Source: Herbaspirillum sp.
Lineage (GTDB): Bacteria; Pseudomonadota; Gammaproteobacteria; Burkholderiales; Burkholderiaceae_D
Reading direction: 5' to 3'
Length of the DNA: 64,000 bases
Assembly (NCBI GenBank): GCA_028292625.1
Contig: JAQGLY010000095.1
Span: 1 to 64,000 of the forward strand
How positions within the stretch are numbered: position 1 is the first letter of the stretch; each line of letters begins with the position of its first letter. The notes beneath the pieces were generated by a model that saw only the letters and a list, made by a program, of their open reading frames with translations, had not been told where the DNA came from and did not search any database. Shown in pieces: positions 55,633-63,352 of this stretch. The position numbers and the translations under genes are program-made.

Positions 55633-56410
55633 AAAGCCGATCGTACTGGCGGCGATCCACCCAAATGCCGGCCTACAGATGGCCTATCAAAAGCGAATCG
55701 ACGCGCTAGTCGATGAGATGCAAGCGAGTCTGGTGTATTGGCTCAAGGCGGCGTACCGGGCGAATGAACCCGAGATGGCGCAGGACGCCAGCCCAGCGAC
55801 GGCCTTACGGGACGCGATGCGCAAACTATCGCGCAGATGGCAGAAGCGCTTCGATGAAGCTGCCCCAGACCTTGCGCGGTATTTCGCAACGAACGCCGCC
55901 GACCGGTCGGACAGCGCATTGCGCGCTACTTTAAAGCGGTGTGGTTTCGCGGTCGAGTTCAAGATGACCGCCGCGGCGAACGATGTAATGCAGGCGACCA
56001 TCGGCGAGAACGTAGGTTTGATCCGCAGCATTGCATCACAGCATCTATCTGATGTCGAGGGCATGGTGATGCGCAGCGTATCGGCCGGCCGCGATTTGGG
56101 CACGCTCTCGCAGGAACTGGCGGCGCGCTACGGCGTGACCAAGCGGCGTGCGGCGTTCATCGCTCGGGACCAGAACAACAAGGCCACGGCGAATATCACC
56201 CGCGTGCGGCAGGATGGTCTGGGAATCACTGAGGCGCAATGGATTCACAGTCACGGCGGCGCGCATCCCCGGCCGTCGCATGTAGCCGCAGCCAAGAAGC
56301 GCTACGCGATCAAAGAAGGGATGTATTTGGACGGCAAGTGGACTTGGCCCGGCGTTGAGCCGGGATGCCGATGCATTAGCCGCAGCGTGATACCGGGACT
56401 GGATGATTAG
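55607..56410 (+). CDS. Phage head morphogenesis protein, Mu gpF-like
   Basis: This 267-residue minor head protein carries the SPP1 gp7/Mu F domain at about 150-265: SAGRDLGTLSQELAARYGVT, ARDQNNKATANITRVRQDGL, then HPRPSHVAAAKKRYAIKEGM and GVEPGCRCISRSVIPGL. The Cys-Arg-Cys motif is the family mark. GGAGCC precedes the ATG at 55607. It acts with portal in head assembly. Confidence 0.88.
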   Translation: MPILRAPSKKPIVLAAIHPNAGLQMAYQKRIDALVDEMQASLVYWLKAAYRANEPEMAQDASPATALRDAMRKLSRRWQKRFDEAAPDLARYFATNAADRSDSALRATLKRCGFAVEFKMTAAANDVMQATIGENVGLIRSIASQHLSDVEGMVMRSVSAGRDLGTLSQELAARYGVTKRRAAFIARDQNNKATANITRVRQDGLGITEAQWIHSHGGAHPRPSHVAAAKKRYAIKEGMYLDGKWTWPGVEPGCRCISRSVIPGLDD

Positions 56411-56637
56411 CGCTGCTTCGGTAGTGTGAAATGGTCTAGCACATCGGGGAATCCGACCGGGTCGTTTTCCGGCATCACCGGATACAGCCGCTCATGCCAT
56501 GCAATAAGCAGCTTGATTTGCCATTCCCCGCGGCGAAAGTACTTCGCGATGAGATGCGTGCTTGCACCCTCATCGCGAAGTGATCGCATCGTATAGGCGC
56601 GACAAAGCGCCTCGTGATTGCCAGGGATGATGTTCAT
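56407..56637 (-). CDS. Small hypothetical protein opposite to the late operon, 76 aa
   Basis: MNIIPGNHEALCRAYTMRSL, then GASTHLIAKYFRRGEWQIKL, which could be a helix-turn-helix, and a Pro-rich end. The ATG at 56637 has only a weak binding site. It converges on the head protein gene with a four-base overlap. A lone minus-strand gene between morphogenesis genes is typical for a moron. No family recognised. Confidence 0.55.
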   Translation of the reverse strand: MNIIPGNHEALCRAYTMRSLRDEGASTHLIAKYFRRGEWQIKLLIAWHERLYPVMPENDPVGFPDVLDHFTLPKQR

Positions 56638-56658
56638 CCGACAATTTTACAACTTAAG

Positions 56659-56682
56659 GCCTGCCATTGAGCAGGCTTTTTT
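56659..56682 (+). terminator. Intrinsic terminator before the NUDIX-DUF2213 gene
   Basis: Stem gcctgc / gcaggc with a six-base loop followed by six T on the plus strand. It lies inside the late operon and may set the ratio between portal and scaffold, or end the upstream transcript. Confidence 0.72.
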
Positions 56683-56694
56683 ATTGCCCAGACC

Positions 56695-58524
56695 ATGCCA
56701 AAACGAGCCCTCGCTAAGGATGAAAAGATTAAGGGCGCCGGGATCTGCTTGACCACGCCCCAGGGCGAGGCGCTTTTCCTGCTGCGCAGCCCGACATCGA
56801 ATCACCCGAACGAGTGGGATTTTCCAGGTGGCAAGTCGGATGGCAGCGAGACGCCAGAGCAAACCGCCAAGCGCGAAACGATGGAAGAGGTCGGCGGCTT
56901 GCCATATGGCGAGTTGAGACTGATGCATAGCGTACAGGACTTCGAAGGCGTCGATTTTGTGACGTTCCGCATGGACATTACGCGCAAGTTCACACCAAAG
57001 TTGCAGGCCGAAGAGCATACGCAATACAAATGGGCGTCACTCGATAACCCGCCGCAGCCACTGCACCCGGGCGTCAAGCAGATGATCGACATGGCTCTCG
57101 GCACGAAGACGGCAAATGATGCTGCGCCAAAGGATCAGCTTGCGTTTGACCGCGCCAGCGTACGCACCGTCGACCAAGATGGCCGGCTACATGTGGCCCT
57201 GACGCATATCAGCAAGGCCAACGTCTGCCCATACCGCGGCGACGAGATTCCGGACTACGAAGCGCTCGGCCTCGATCCGGCCAAGATTTACATGCTGTAC
57301 CGCGACCCAGAGGAACTGGCAAAAGCTGCGCCGACGGCCAATAACATTCCGCTGCTGGACGAACACGTACCCGTATCGGCAGCAGACCACAAGCCCGATG
57401 CGATCGTGGGCGCTACCGGCTCCGATGCCGTTTTCAAGGCGCCATACCTCGACCAGTCCTTAGTCGTCTGGACCAAGAACGCCATTCAAGGCATCGAGAC
57501 GGGAGAGCAACAAGAAATCTCGTCCGCCTATTACTACAAAGCCGACATGACGCCGGGGACGTTCGAAGGCGTTGCCTACGACGGCGTGATGCGCGACATC
57601 AAATTCAACCATGTAGCACTTGTGAGAAAAGGCCGCGCCGGGCCGGACGTGATGGTCGGCGATATTTCACTCAACCTTAATGGAGAAATCCCAGTGAGCA
57701 AGAACTCTCTTAGCAAAAAAGCAGTGATGGCAAAGGGAGCCTTGCTGGCTGTCCTTAAGCCGAAAATGTTGGCATCCGATGCTGCGATCGATTTGAACCC
57801 GATCTTGGCCGGCGTCAAAAAAAGCAATTGGCTCGTGAAAAAGCCGGGCATTCTCGCCGCGCTGAAGCCGCTTCTGGCCGCCGATGCTGACATCGCCGAC
57901 ATCGTCCAGTTGCTGGATAAGTTGGACGGCCAGGAGCCGGACGACGACGGCATCACCCAGGATGAACCCGATCCGAAGATGGAAGGCATCCTGAACATGT
58001 TGCGCGGCAAGATCAGCGACGAGGATCTGGCGCAAGTGCAATCGATGCTCGGCGCAGCGCCTGCTGCCGCCCCAGTTGCTGCGGATGAGCCTCCTGTAAC
58101 TGCTGGTGCGGCCAATGCAAATCCGAAAGACGAAACAAACAAGGAGCCCATCCCGGGCGCCAAAAAGGACGACGGCCCGAGCAAGGCCGCCATGGATGCA
58201 GCGATCCGACTGGCCTGCGATGCAACTGCCCGTGATACCGAAGCCAAGACGATCGCTCGTCTGCGCGGCATTCAGGAGGCAGAGGAAATCGTCAAGCCCT
58301 ACGTGGGCAAGCTGACCGCGATGGACAGCGCTGAGGCCGTCTACAAAACCGCACTGGAAACATTGAAGGTCGACGTCAAGGACGTGCATCCAAGCGCCTA
58401 CAAGGCCGTCCTGATGGCCCAGCCGAAACCAGGCGAAGGCCCGAAACACAACATTGCAGTCGATAGCGCGCTGCCAACTGACATGGCCGACGCCTTCCCG
58501 AACGCGCACCGCGTCGGCCATTAA
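56695..58524 (+). CDS. NUDIX hydrolase fused to DUF2213 prohead protease/scaffold
   Basis: A 609-residue fusion. Residues 15-130 are a NUDIX domain with the box GKSDGSETPEQTAKRETMEE followed by VGG, close to the GX5EX7REUXEEXGU consensus. Residues 145-325 are DUF2213 (LAFDRASVRTVDQDGRLHVA, EIPDYEALGLDPAKIYMLYR, then EISSAYYYKADMTPGTFEGV), a family that matures the prohead. The Ala/Pro/Asp-rich remainder looks like scaffold and ends RVGH. The NUDIX part probably hydrolyses a nucleotide derivative; why it is joined to a head protease is unknown. Confidence 0.87.
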   Translation: MPKRALAKDEKIKGAGICLTTPQGEALFLLRSPTSNHPNEWDFPGGKSDGSETPEQTAKRETMEEVGGLPYGELRLMHSVQDFEGVDFVTFRMDITRKFTPKLQAEEHTQYKWASLDNPPQPLHPGVKQMIDMALGTKTANDAAPKDQLAFDRASVRTVDQDGRLHVALTHISKANVCPYRGDEIPDYEALGLDPAKIYMLYRDPEELAKAAPTANNIPLLDEHVPVSAADHKPDAIVGATGSDAVFKAPYLDQSLVVWTKNAIQGIETGEQQEISSAYYYKADMTPGTFEGVAYDGVMRDIKFNHVALVRKGRAGPDVMVGDISLNLNGEIPVSKNSLSKKAVMAKGALLAVLKPKMLASDAAIDLNPILAGVKKSNWLVKKPGILAALKPLLAADADIADIVQLLDKLDGQEPDDDGITQDEPDPKMEGILNMLRGKISDEDLAQVQSMLGAAPAAAPVAADEPPVTAGAANANPKDETNKEPIPGAKKDDGPSKAAMDAAIRLACDATARDTEAKTIARLRGIQEAEEIVKPYVGKLTAMDSAEAVYKTALETLKVDVKDVHPSAYKAVLMAQPKPGEGPKHNIAVDSALPTDMADAFPNAHRVGH

Positions 58525-58551
58525 TCCATTCTCAAAATTCAGGAGTAAATC

Positions 58552-59673
58552 ATGGGATTTCCCCGTCAAGTAAATGTGCAAGCGGCACCAGCGGTAGCCG
58601 GTGACTTTTGCGATTCCAATCCGCGCGCTACGGTCGATGCTGGCTCGGGCGCTTTCGTGGCAGGTACGGCCGGCGTGACTATTGGCGCCTTCGTCTGGGC
58701 GGACTCTGCCAATAAAACGGTCAACAATTTCGGAGCCGGCGCCCCCACCGGTTTTGCGCGCCGAGATCAGCAGGCCCTCATCACTGCCTATCTGGCTGAG
58801 AACTCGATGGTCATTCCGGCGGGCTTCCCCGTCACGCCGTTCAGCGCGGGCGGCTTCTTCGTCGTCAACTCTGGCTCGACCACCTCGGCCATCAACAACA
58901 AGGCATACGCAAACAACGCGAACGGTTCGGTTTCGTTTGGTCCGACTGGCACACCACCTGTCGCCGCCAGTGTCACCGGCTCGATCGCAGCAACCGTCGT
59001 TACCGGCGCTATCGCAGTCAACTCCGTCACCGGATCGATCGCAGGCCAGGTATTGACCGTCTCCGCAGTCGTTGCTGGCACCGTGTTGGCCGCCGGCCAG
59101 ACATTGGGCGGCACCAACGTCGACCCGGCCACCGTCATACAGCAGCAACTGACCGGCACCGCCGGCGGCGTAGGTACGTACTCGGTATCCGTGTCGCAAA
59201 ACATCGCTTCGCAAACAATTACCGCTTCTGGCGGCGGCCTGACCGTATCGGCAGTCACGAGCGGCATCCTCGCGGTAGGGCAGTCGATCACCGGTACCGG
59301 CGTTACTGCTGGCACCGTGATTTCTGCGCTGGGTACCGGCACCGGTGGCACCGGTACCTACGCTGTTTCGATCTCGCAAACTGCAGCCAGCACCGCGCTG
59401 ACTGCCTCGGGTGGCGTGTTGACGGTCACGGCTGTCGCCTCTGGCGCATTGGCCGCGGGCGACACCATCAGCGGCTCGGGCGTGACGGCCGGCACGTATG
59501 TGACCGGCTTCATCTCGGGTACGGGCGGCACCGGCACATACGCCGTCTCAGTCAGCCAGACAGCAGCATCGACCGCGATCACAGTCGCGGCCGGCACAGA
59601 AACCAAATGGGTCGCTTCCTCGATCGGTGCGCCGGGCGAGTTGGTGAAGATGACAACTTGGCTTAACGGTTAA
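58552..59673 (+). CDS. Structural cement/decoration protein with tandem repeats
   Basis: A 373-residue capsid-associated protein. Residues 1-135 match phage structural cement proteins (MGFPRQVNVQAAPAVAGDFC, and FVAGTAGVTIGAFVWAD). Residues 165-346 are three tandem repeats of about 60 residues with the core LTVSAV, G-x-x-L-A-x-G, G-T-G-T-Y-x-V-S-x-S-Q. The final 25 residues (TKWVASSIGAPGELVKMTTW) are again family-like, so the repeats seem inserted as outward loops. Such beta repeats on capsids may bind carbohydrates. Confidence 0.85.
   Translation: MGFPRQVNVQAAPAVAGDFCDSNPRATVDAGSGAFVAGTAGVTIGAFVWADSANKTVNNFGAGAPTGFARRDQQALITAYLAENSMVIPAGFPVTPFSAGGFFVVNSGSTTSAINNKAYANNANGSVSFGPTGTPPVAASVTGSIAATVVTGAIAVNSVTGSIAGQVLTVSAVVAGTVLAAGQTLGGTNVDPATVIQQQLTGTAGGVGTYSVSVSQNIASQTITASGGGLTVSAVTSGILAVGQSITGTGVTAGTVISALGTGTGGTGTYAVSISQTAASTALTASGGVLTVTAVASGALAAGDTISGSGVTAGTYVTGFISGTGGTGTYAVSVSQTAASTAITVAAGTETKWVASSIGAPGELVKMTTWLNG
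59044..59589 (+). repeat. Three tandem repeats of about 180 bases in the cement gene
   Basis: Repeat units start near 59044, 59230 and 59410. Units two and three share most residues, including GTGGTGTYAVS and SQTAAST. Unit one is more diverged. A recent duplication within the gene is likely. Confidence 0.82.
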
Positions 59674-59707
59674 TCCTCGCCAACTCCAATTTTAAGGAAA
59701 TCAAATC

Positions 59708-60808
59708 ATGCCAAAATTAGCATACGACATGTCGCCGCAGGATCAAAAAGCTGCGCTCGACTTTCACCGCGCCCGTTGGGGTATCGACTTCCCGGGATCG
59801 CAGGCATTCTGCCGGCCCGAATGGAAAGAGAACATCAATCTGGCAATGGATGCCCAGCCCGCGTTGGTGACCACGCCAAACTCGGGCATTCCGGCCTACC
59901 TGACGTATTTCACTGATCCGGACATCCTGCGCGTCCTGACCGCCCCAAATGAGGCGGCCGAAATTTTCGGTGAAAAGCAAAAGGGCGAGTGGACGACTTC
60001 GACCCTGTTGTTCCCGGTCGTTGAGCGTACGTATGACGTCTCCAGCTATGGCGACTACAACAACAACGGCCGTGCCGGTATCAACACCAACTTTCCGGAA
60101 CGCCAGCCATATCTGTATCAAACGATCACGGAATATGGCGATCTGGAGATCGAACGCGTCGGTCTCGCCAAGATCGGCTTCGTCGCGGAGCAGAAAGAGG
60201 CGGCAATCGACGGGCTCAATAAGTTCTGCAATCTGACTTACTTCCGCGGCGTCGCTGGCCTGCAAAATTACGGGGCTTTGAATGATCCTTCGCTGTACGC
60301 GGCAATTGCCCCGATCCCGAAGGCAAACGGCGGCCTGGCCTGGCTGAACGGAACGGCCATCAACGGCACCGCAAACGAAATCTTTGCGGATATTCAAGGA
60401 CTGGTCATTCAGCTGATCAATCAGTCCTCCGGGCAGATCAACACCAAGTCGAAGTTCGTCCTGGCGATGTCGCCGCGCAGCGAAGGCGCGATGACTGCGA
60501 CGAACACGTTCAACGTCAACGTCGCTGCGTTGCTGAAGGTGAACTTCCCGAACATGGAAGTGAAAACGGCCATTCAGTACGGCGCATTGACTGCGCAGAA
60601 CCCACAAGGCAGTGCAGTTGGTGAAATCGTCCAACTCTGGGCGCCACAAGCAGCCGGCCAAGATTCGGGGTATTGCTCGTTCAACACCAAGCTGCGCGCC
60701 GGTCCGGTCGTTCGCGAGATGTCGGCCTATAAGCAGAAGTTCACACAAGGCAGCGCCGGCTTCATCCTGCGCCAGCCTTATGCGATGGCGACGCTCGTCG
60801 GCGTATAA
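59708..60808 (+). CDS. Major capsid protein, DUF2184 family
   Basis: A 366-residue protein. GIPAYLTYFTDPDILRVLTA, then GEWTTSTLLFPVVERTYDVS and SSYGDYNNNGRAGINTNFPE are typical of the DUF2184 capsid family with HK97 fold. QGSAGFILRQPYAMATLVG at the end is the conserved C-terminus. It follows the cement gene after a short gap with AAGGAAA before its ATG. A strong terminator follows at 60837, consistent with high expression of this gene. Confidence 0.9.
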   Translation: MPKLAYDMSPQDQKAALDFHRARWGIDFPGSQAFCRPEWKENINLAMDAQPALVTTPNSGIPAYLTYFTDPDILRVLTAPNEAAEIFGEKQKGEWTTSTLLFPVVERTYDVSSYGDYNNNGRAGINTNFPERQPYLYQTITEYGDLEIERVGLAKIGFVAEQKEAAIDGLNKFCNLTYFRGVAGLQNYGALNDPSLYAAIAPIPKANGGLAWLNGTAINGTANEIFADIQGLVIQLINQSSGQINTKSKFVLAMSPRSEGAMTATNTFNVNVAALLKVNFPNMEVKTAIQYGALTAQNPQGSAVGEIVQLWAPQAAGQDSGYCSFNTKLRAGPVVREMSAYKQKFTQGSAGFILRQPYAMATLVGV

Positions 60809-60836
60809 AACGCCGTCAGATAGCAGCAAAAACAGA

Positions 60837-60860
60837 CGCCCGGTAGATCCGGGCGTTTTT
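60837..60860 (+). terminator. Intrinsic terminator after the capsid gene
   Basis: Stem cgcccgg / ccgggcg with a five-base loop followed by five T. It probably gives partial termination that lowers expression of connector genes relative to capsid. Confidence 0.82.
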
Positions 60861-60885
60861 CATTTCCGAATGAGAGATCAACGTC

Positions 60886-61365
60886 ATGAGCGCACAAAAT
60901 ACCATTTCCATCAAAAAGAATGAATCTACCGGCGGCGCGACCGTTGTTGTAGCTTCAAAGTTGCCGATGGACCTCGTCATGCGACTGTATGACTTCAAGG
61001 AGCGCGACGAGCCCGTCATGGGCGGCGGCGTTCGCGTGTTCAAGATCGCCGAGCAACGCCAGGAAACGCCAGTGTTCGTTCTGACCGGCAATTCCTACGC
61101 GCAGAACAAGGGCGCACATCAGCAGATCGTCGGCGGCTATGCCATTACCCGGGGAATCCCGAAAGACTTCTGGGAACAATGGCTTGCGCAGAACGAGCGT
61201 GCGGACTTCATCGTCAACCACATGATTTTCGCGCACTCCGAAGATGCCAGCGTGGTCGCGCAGGCGAAGGAAAAAGAAGAGATCAAGTCCGGCCTGGAAC
61301 GGCTCGACCCTAAAGCCCTACCAAAAGGCGTCGAAACGTCGGACCACTTCAAACGGGCTGCGTGA
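60886..61365 (+). CDS. Phage protein of the capsid-connector region, 159 aa
   Basis: MSAQNTISIKKNESTGGATV, then VVASKLPMDLVMRLYDFKER and VFVLTGNSYAQNKGAHQQIV. This family is seen after DUF2184 capsid genes in many prophages and is annotated as structural or unknown. It is soluble, with a charged helical C-terminal half. GAGAG precedes the ATG. Confidence 0.78.
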   Translation: MSAQNTISIKKNESTGGATVVVASKLPMDLVMRLYDFKERDEPVMGGGVRVFKIAEQRQETPVFVLTGNSYAQNKGAHQQIVGGYAITRGIPKDFWEQWLAQNERADFIVNHMIFAHSEDASVVAQAKEKEEIKSGLERLDPKALPKGVETSDHFKRAA

Positions 61366-61368
61366 TCC

Positions 61369-61806
61369 ATGGGCGGCACTGTTGTCTTCAATTATGCAAC
61401 CTGGGCGGTTCGATATCCGGAGCTCGCTGTATCGGTGGCACAGCCGCTGGCGCAGGAATTCTTTAACGAAGCCCAGATGTATTGCGACAACACGCCGACC
61501 AGCATTGTGTGCGATCTGACTCAGCGCACGACGCTACTCAGCATGATGACCGCGCACATTGCGGCGTTGAATGCGCCAATTGGCGGACAGCCCGCATCGC
61601 CGCTCGTTGGCCGGATTAGTAGCGCCAGCGAAGGGTCGGTCTCCGTGCAAACACAGAACGACTATCCTCCCGGCACGGTGCAGTGGTTTCAACAGACCAA
61701 GTATGGATCGGCTTTCTGGGCCACGAGTGCTCAGTTTCGCTCGATGCAATATGTTGCCGGCCGAGTGCCGGCCGCCAATCCATGGGGCCGGTTCGGTCCG
61801 CGCTAA
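61369..61806 (+). CDS. DUF4054 head-tail connector protein
   Basis: A 145-residue protein: MGGTVVFNYATWAVRYPELA, then FFNEAQMYCDNTPTSIVCDL, a helical body (LLSMMTAHIAALNAPIGGQP) and the DUF4054 core SASEGSVSVQTQNDYPPGTV with YGSAFWATSAQFRS. This family is the neck connector that sits under the portal in such phages. It overlaps the next start by one base. Confidence 0.87.
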   Translation: MGGTVVFNYATWAVRYPELAVSVAQPLAQEFFNEAQMYCDNTPTSIVCDLTQRTTLLSMMTAHIAALNAPIGGQPASPLVGRISSASEGSVSVQTQNDYPPGTVQWFQQTKYGSAFWATSAQFRSMQYVAGRVPAANPWGRFGPR

Positions 61807-62354
61807 TGAGTGTTCGCTCACTATCCGGCGGCGATAAGCTGAAAACTGCTTTGGCCGAACTATCCAAAAAGATCAATAAGGCCGCCGCTGTCAAGGTTGG
61901 CTTCCTCGAAGGCGCGCGATATCCGGATGGCACGCCTGTCGCGATGGTAGCGGCCATTCAGAATTTTGGCGCGCCTGGAGTTGGCATCCCGCCAAGGCCG
62001 TTTTTTAGCGACATGATCAAAGAGAAGAATCCGGAGTGGGCACCATCAATCGGGAAACTGCTCGTTGCAAATGACTACGACGCGGCCAAGGCGCTTGACC
62101 TGATGGGTGAGCGAATCGGCGAAGACCTCCAGCAAGCCATTATCGACACCGATGCGCCGGCACTATCAAAAACTACCCTGATGCTTCGAAAGATGCGAAG
62201 CCAGGATCAATCGCTAGTGGTATCGGGCGCGACGGTTGGTGAAGCAGCGGCGCGCGTCGCGGCCGGAGAGAGCGTTGGCGGGGTATCGACAAAGGTGCTC
62301 GACGATAGCGGCCACATGCTGAACTCCGTTGGTCATGAGGTAACAGAAACATGA
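61806..62354 (+). CDS. HK97 gp10-like tail-joining protein
   Basis: A 182-residue protein. VKVGFLEGARYPDGTPVAMV, then AAIQNFGAPGVGIPPRPFFS is the signature of the gp10-like/minor tail family (V-G-F, F-G, I-P-x-R-P-F). The helical remainder oligomerises at the head-tail junction. The ATG at 61806 overlaps the previous stop (TAATG); an earlier in-frame start lies inside the DUF4054 gene. Confidence 0.85.
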   Translation: MSVRSLSGGDKLKTALAELSKKINKAAAVKVGFLEGARYPDGTPVAMVAAIQNFGAPGVGIPPRPFFSDMIKEKNPEWAPSIGKLLVANDYDAAKALDLMGERIGEDLQQAIIDTDAPALSKTTLMLRKMRSQDQSLVVSGATVGEAAARVAAGESVGGVSTKVLDDSGHMLNSVGHEVTET

Positions 62355-62740
62355 ATCTGCACGGCATAGCTTCTTCCGCGATCGGGTCGGTCAACCCGCA
62401 GATAGCGGCCACCGTGCGCTATAGCACAGGAAGCACTCCCGCACCGGGCGGGAAGCTTACACCAACATACAACGATGTTCCAGGCCAAATGATCCAGATG
62501 CAGGCGCTGTCGGGGAAAGACCTGATGATGCTGGCCAATCTCAATATTCAGGGCGTGCAGCGCGCGATCTACATGTACGGTGATACCCAAGGCGTCGTGC
62601 GTGTGCTGGCAAAGGGCGGTGACTTGATCGTGATCGGCGTACCGGCACCACAAGAGGCGATCGGCATTTGGAAGGTTGTCACCGTGATGGAGACATGGCC
62701 CGGCTGGTCGAAGGTGGGCGTCACATTGCAGGTGGCCTGA
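62351..62740 (+). CDS. Head-tail joining protein, 129 aa
   Basis: MNLHGIASSAIGSVNPQIAA, then GKLTPTYNDVPGQMIQMQAL and MYGDTQGVVRVLAKGGDLIV, with a beta-rich pattern common to head-tail completion proteins. It overlaps both neighbours (ATGA before and TGATG after). The assignment relies on order as well as composition. Confidence 0.78.
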   Translation: MNLHGIASSAIGSVNPQIAATVRYSTGSTPAPGGKLTPTYNDVPGQMIQMQALSGKDLMMLANLNIQGVQRAIYMYGDTQGVVRVLAKGGDLIVIGVPAPQEAIGIWKVVTVMETWPGWSKVGVTLQVA

Positions 62741-63240
62741 TGGCTGCGATCTCGATAACCGAAGCGCAGCTTTATCTGGCGCTTTGGAATTTCATCACAT
62801 CACTGGTCGACTGCCCGATTGTGCAGGGGAATCAAAACCGGGTCGCGATGCCCGCAGGTGATTTTATTGTCATGACCGCTCTAAACAGAGTTGGTTTGGC
62901 AACGACGACCCAGGACTATGACCCGGCAAACAGCCGGGTAAGCAACAAGCAATCAAAGCAATGGAGTGCGCAAATAGATTGCTACGGCAGTTTATCTGCC
63001 GATCGTGCCGCGACCCTTGCCGAGATGATGCGTACGCCCTATGCCGCAGATCAGTTCGCGACTTCGGGTTTGGAGATAGCGCCGCTATTCGCAACTGACC
63101 ATCATCAAATGGCATTGGTTACTGGCGAGGAAGAATACGTGGAACGCTGGACGTTCGAGATGGCGCTGCAATACAACCCGGTGATCACTATGCCACAGGA
63201 TTTTGCAAGTGCGCTTAGTGCCAGCGTAATCCCACTGTAA
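62740..63240 (+). CDS. Tail terminator/neck protein, LIC_12616 family
   Basis: A 166-residue protein: MAAISITEAQLYLALWNFIT, then DFIVMTALNRVGLATTTQDY and SKQWSAQIDCYGSLSADRAA, ending IAPLFATDHHQMALVTGEEE and YNPVITMPQDFA. These are the features of the LIC_12616-like tail completion family. The ATG at 62740 overlaps the preceding stop. A terminator follows at 63304. Confidence 0.84.
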   Translation: MAAISITEAQLYLALWNFITSLVDCPIVQGNQNRVAMPAGDFIVMTALNRVGLATTTQDYDPANSRVSNKQSKQWSAQIDCYGSLSADRAATLAEMMRTPYAADQFATSGLEIAPLFATDHHQMALVTGEEEYVERWTFEMALQYNPVITMPQDFASALSASVIPL

Positions 63241-63303
63241 AAAATTCCTGCCGTAATTCTGCTTCATACCTTCAACGACCGGCGATGCCGGTTATACGCC
63301 TTC

Positions 63304-63335
63304 AGGCCAGCCTAATCCGCTGGCCTTTTGTTTTT
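63304..63335 (+). terminator. Intrinsic terminator before the DUF3383 gene
   Basis: Stem aggccagc / gctggcct with a seven-base loop, then ttttg and ttttt. A smaller stem ccggc / gccgg lies just before. Partial termination or processing between connector and tail genes is likely. Confidence 0.8.
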
Positions 63336-63352
63336 CTGACGGAGTCCTCCTT

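Noticed and set aside
57667..59379. 570-codon open frame on the minus strand
   Set aside because: It lies opposite the DUF2213 and cement genes, which have clear family signatures. Its product is a low-complexity Arg/Gly/Asp mixture, typical of a shadow frame in GC-rich DNA.
59717..60829. 370-codon open frame on the minus strand
   Set aside because: Exactly opposite the major capsid gene, with no start signal and no recognisable domain.
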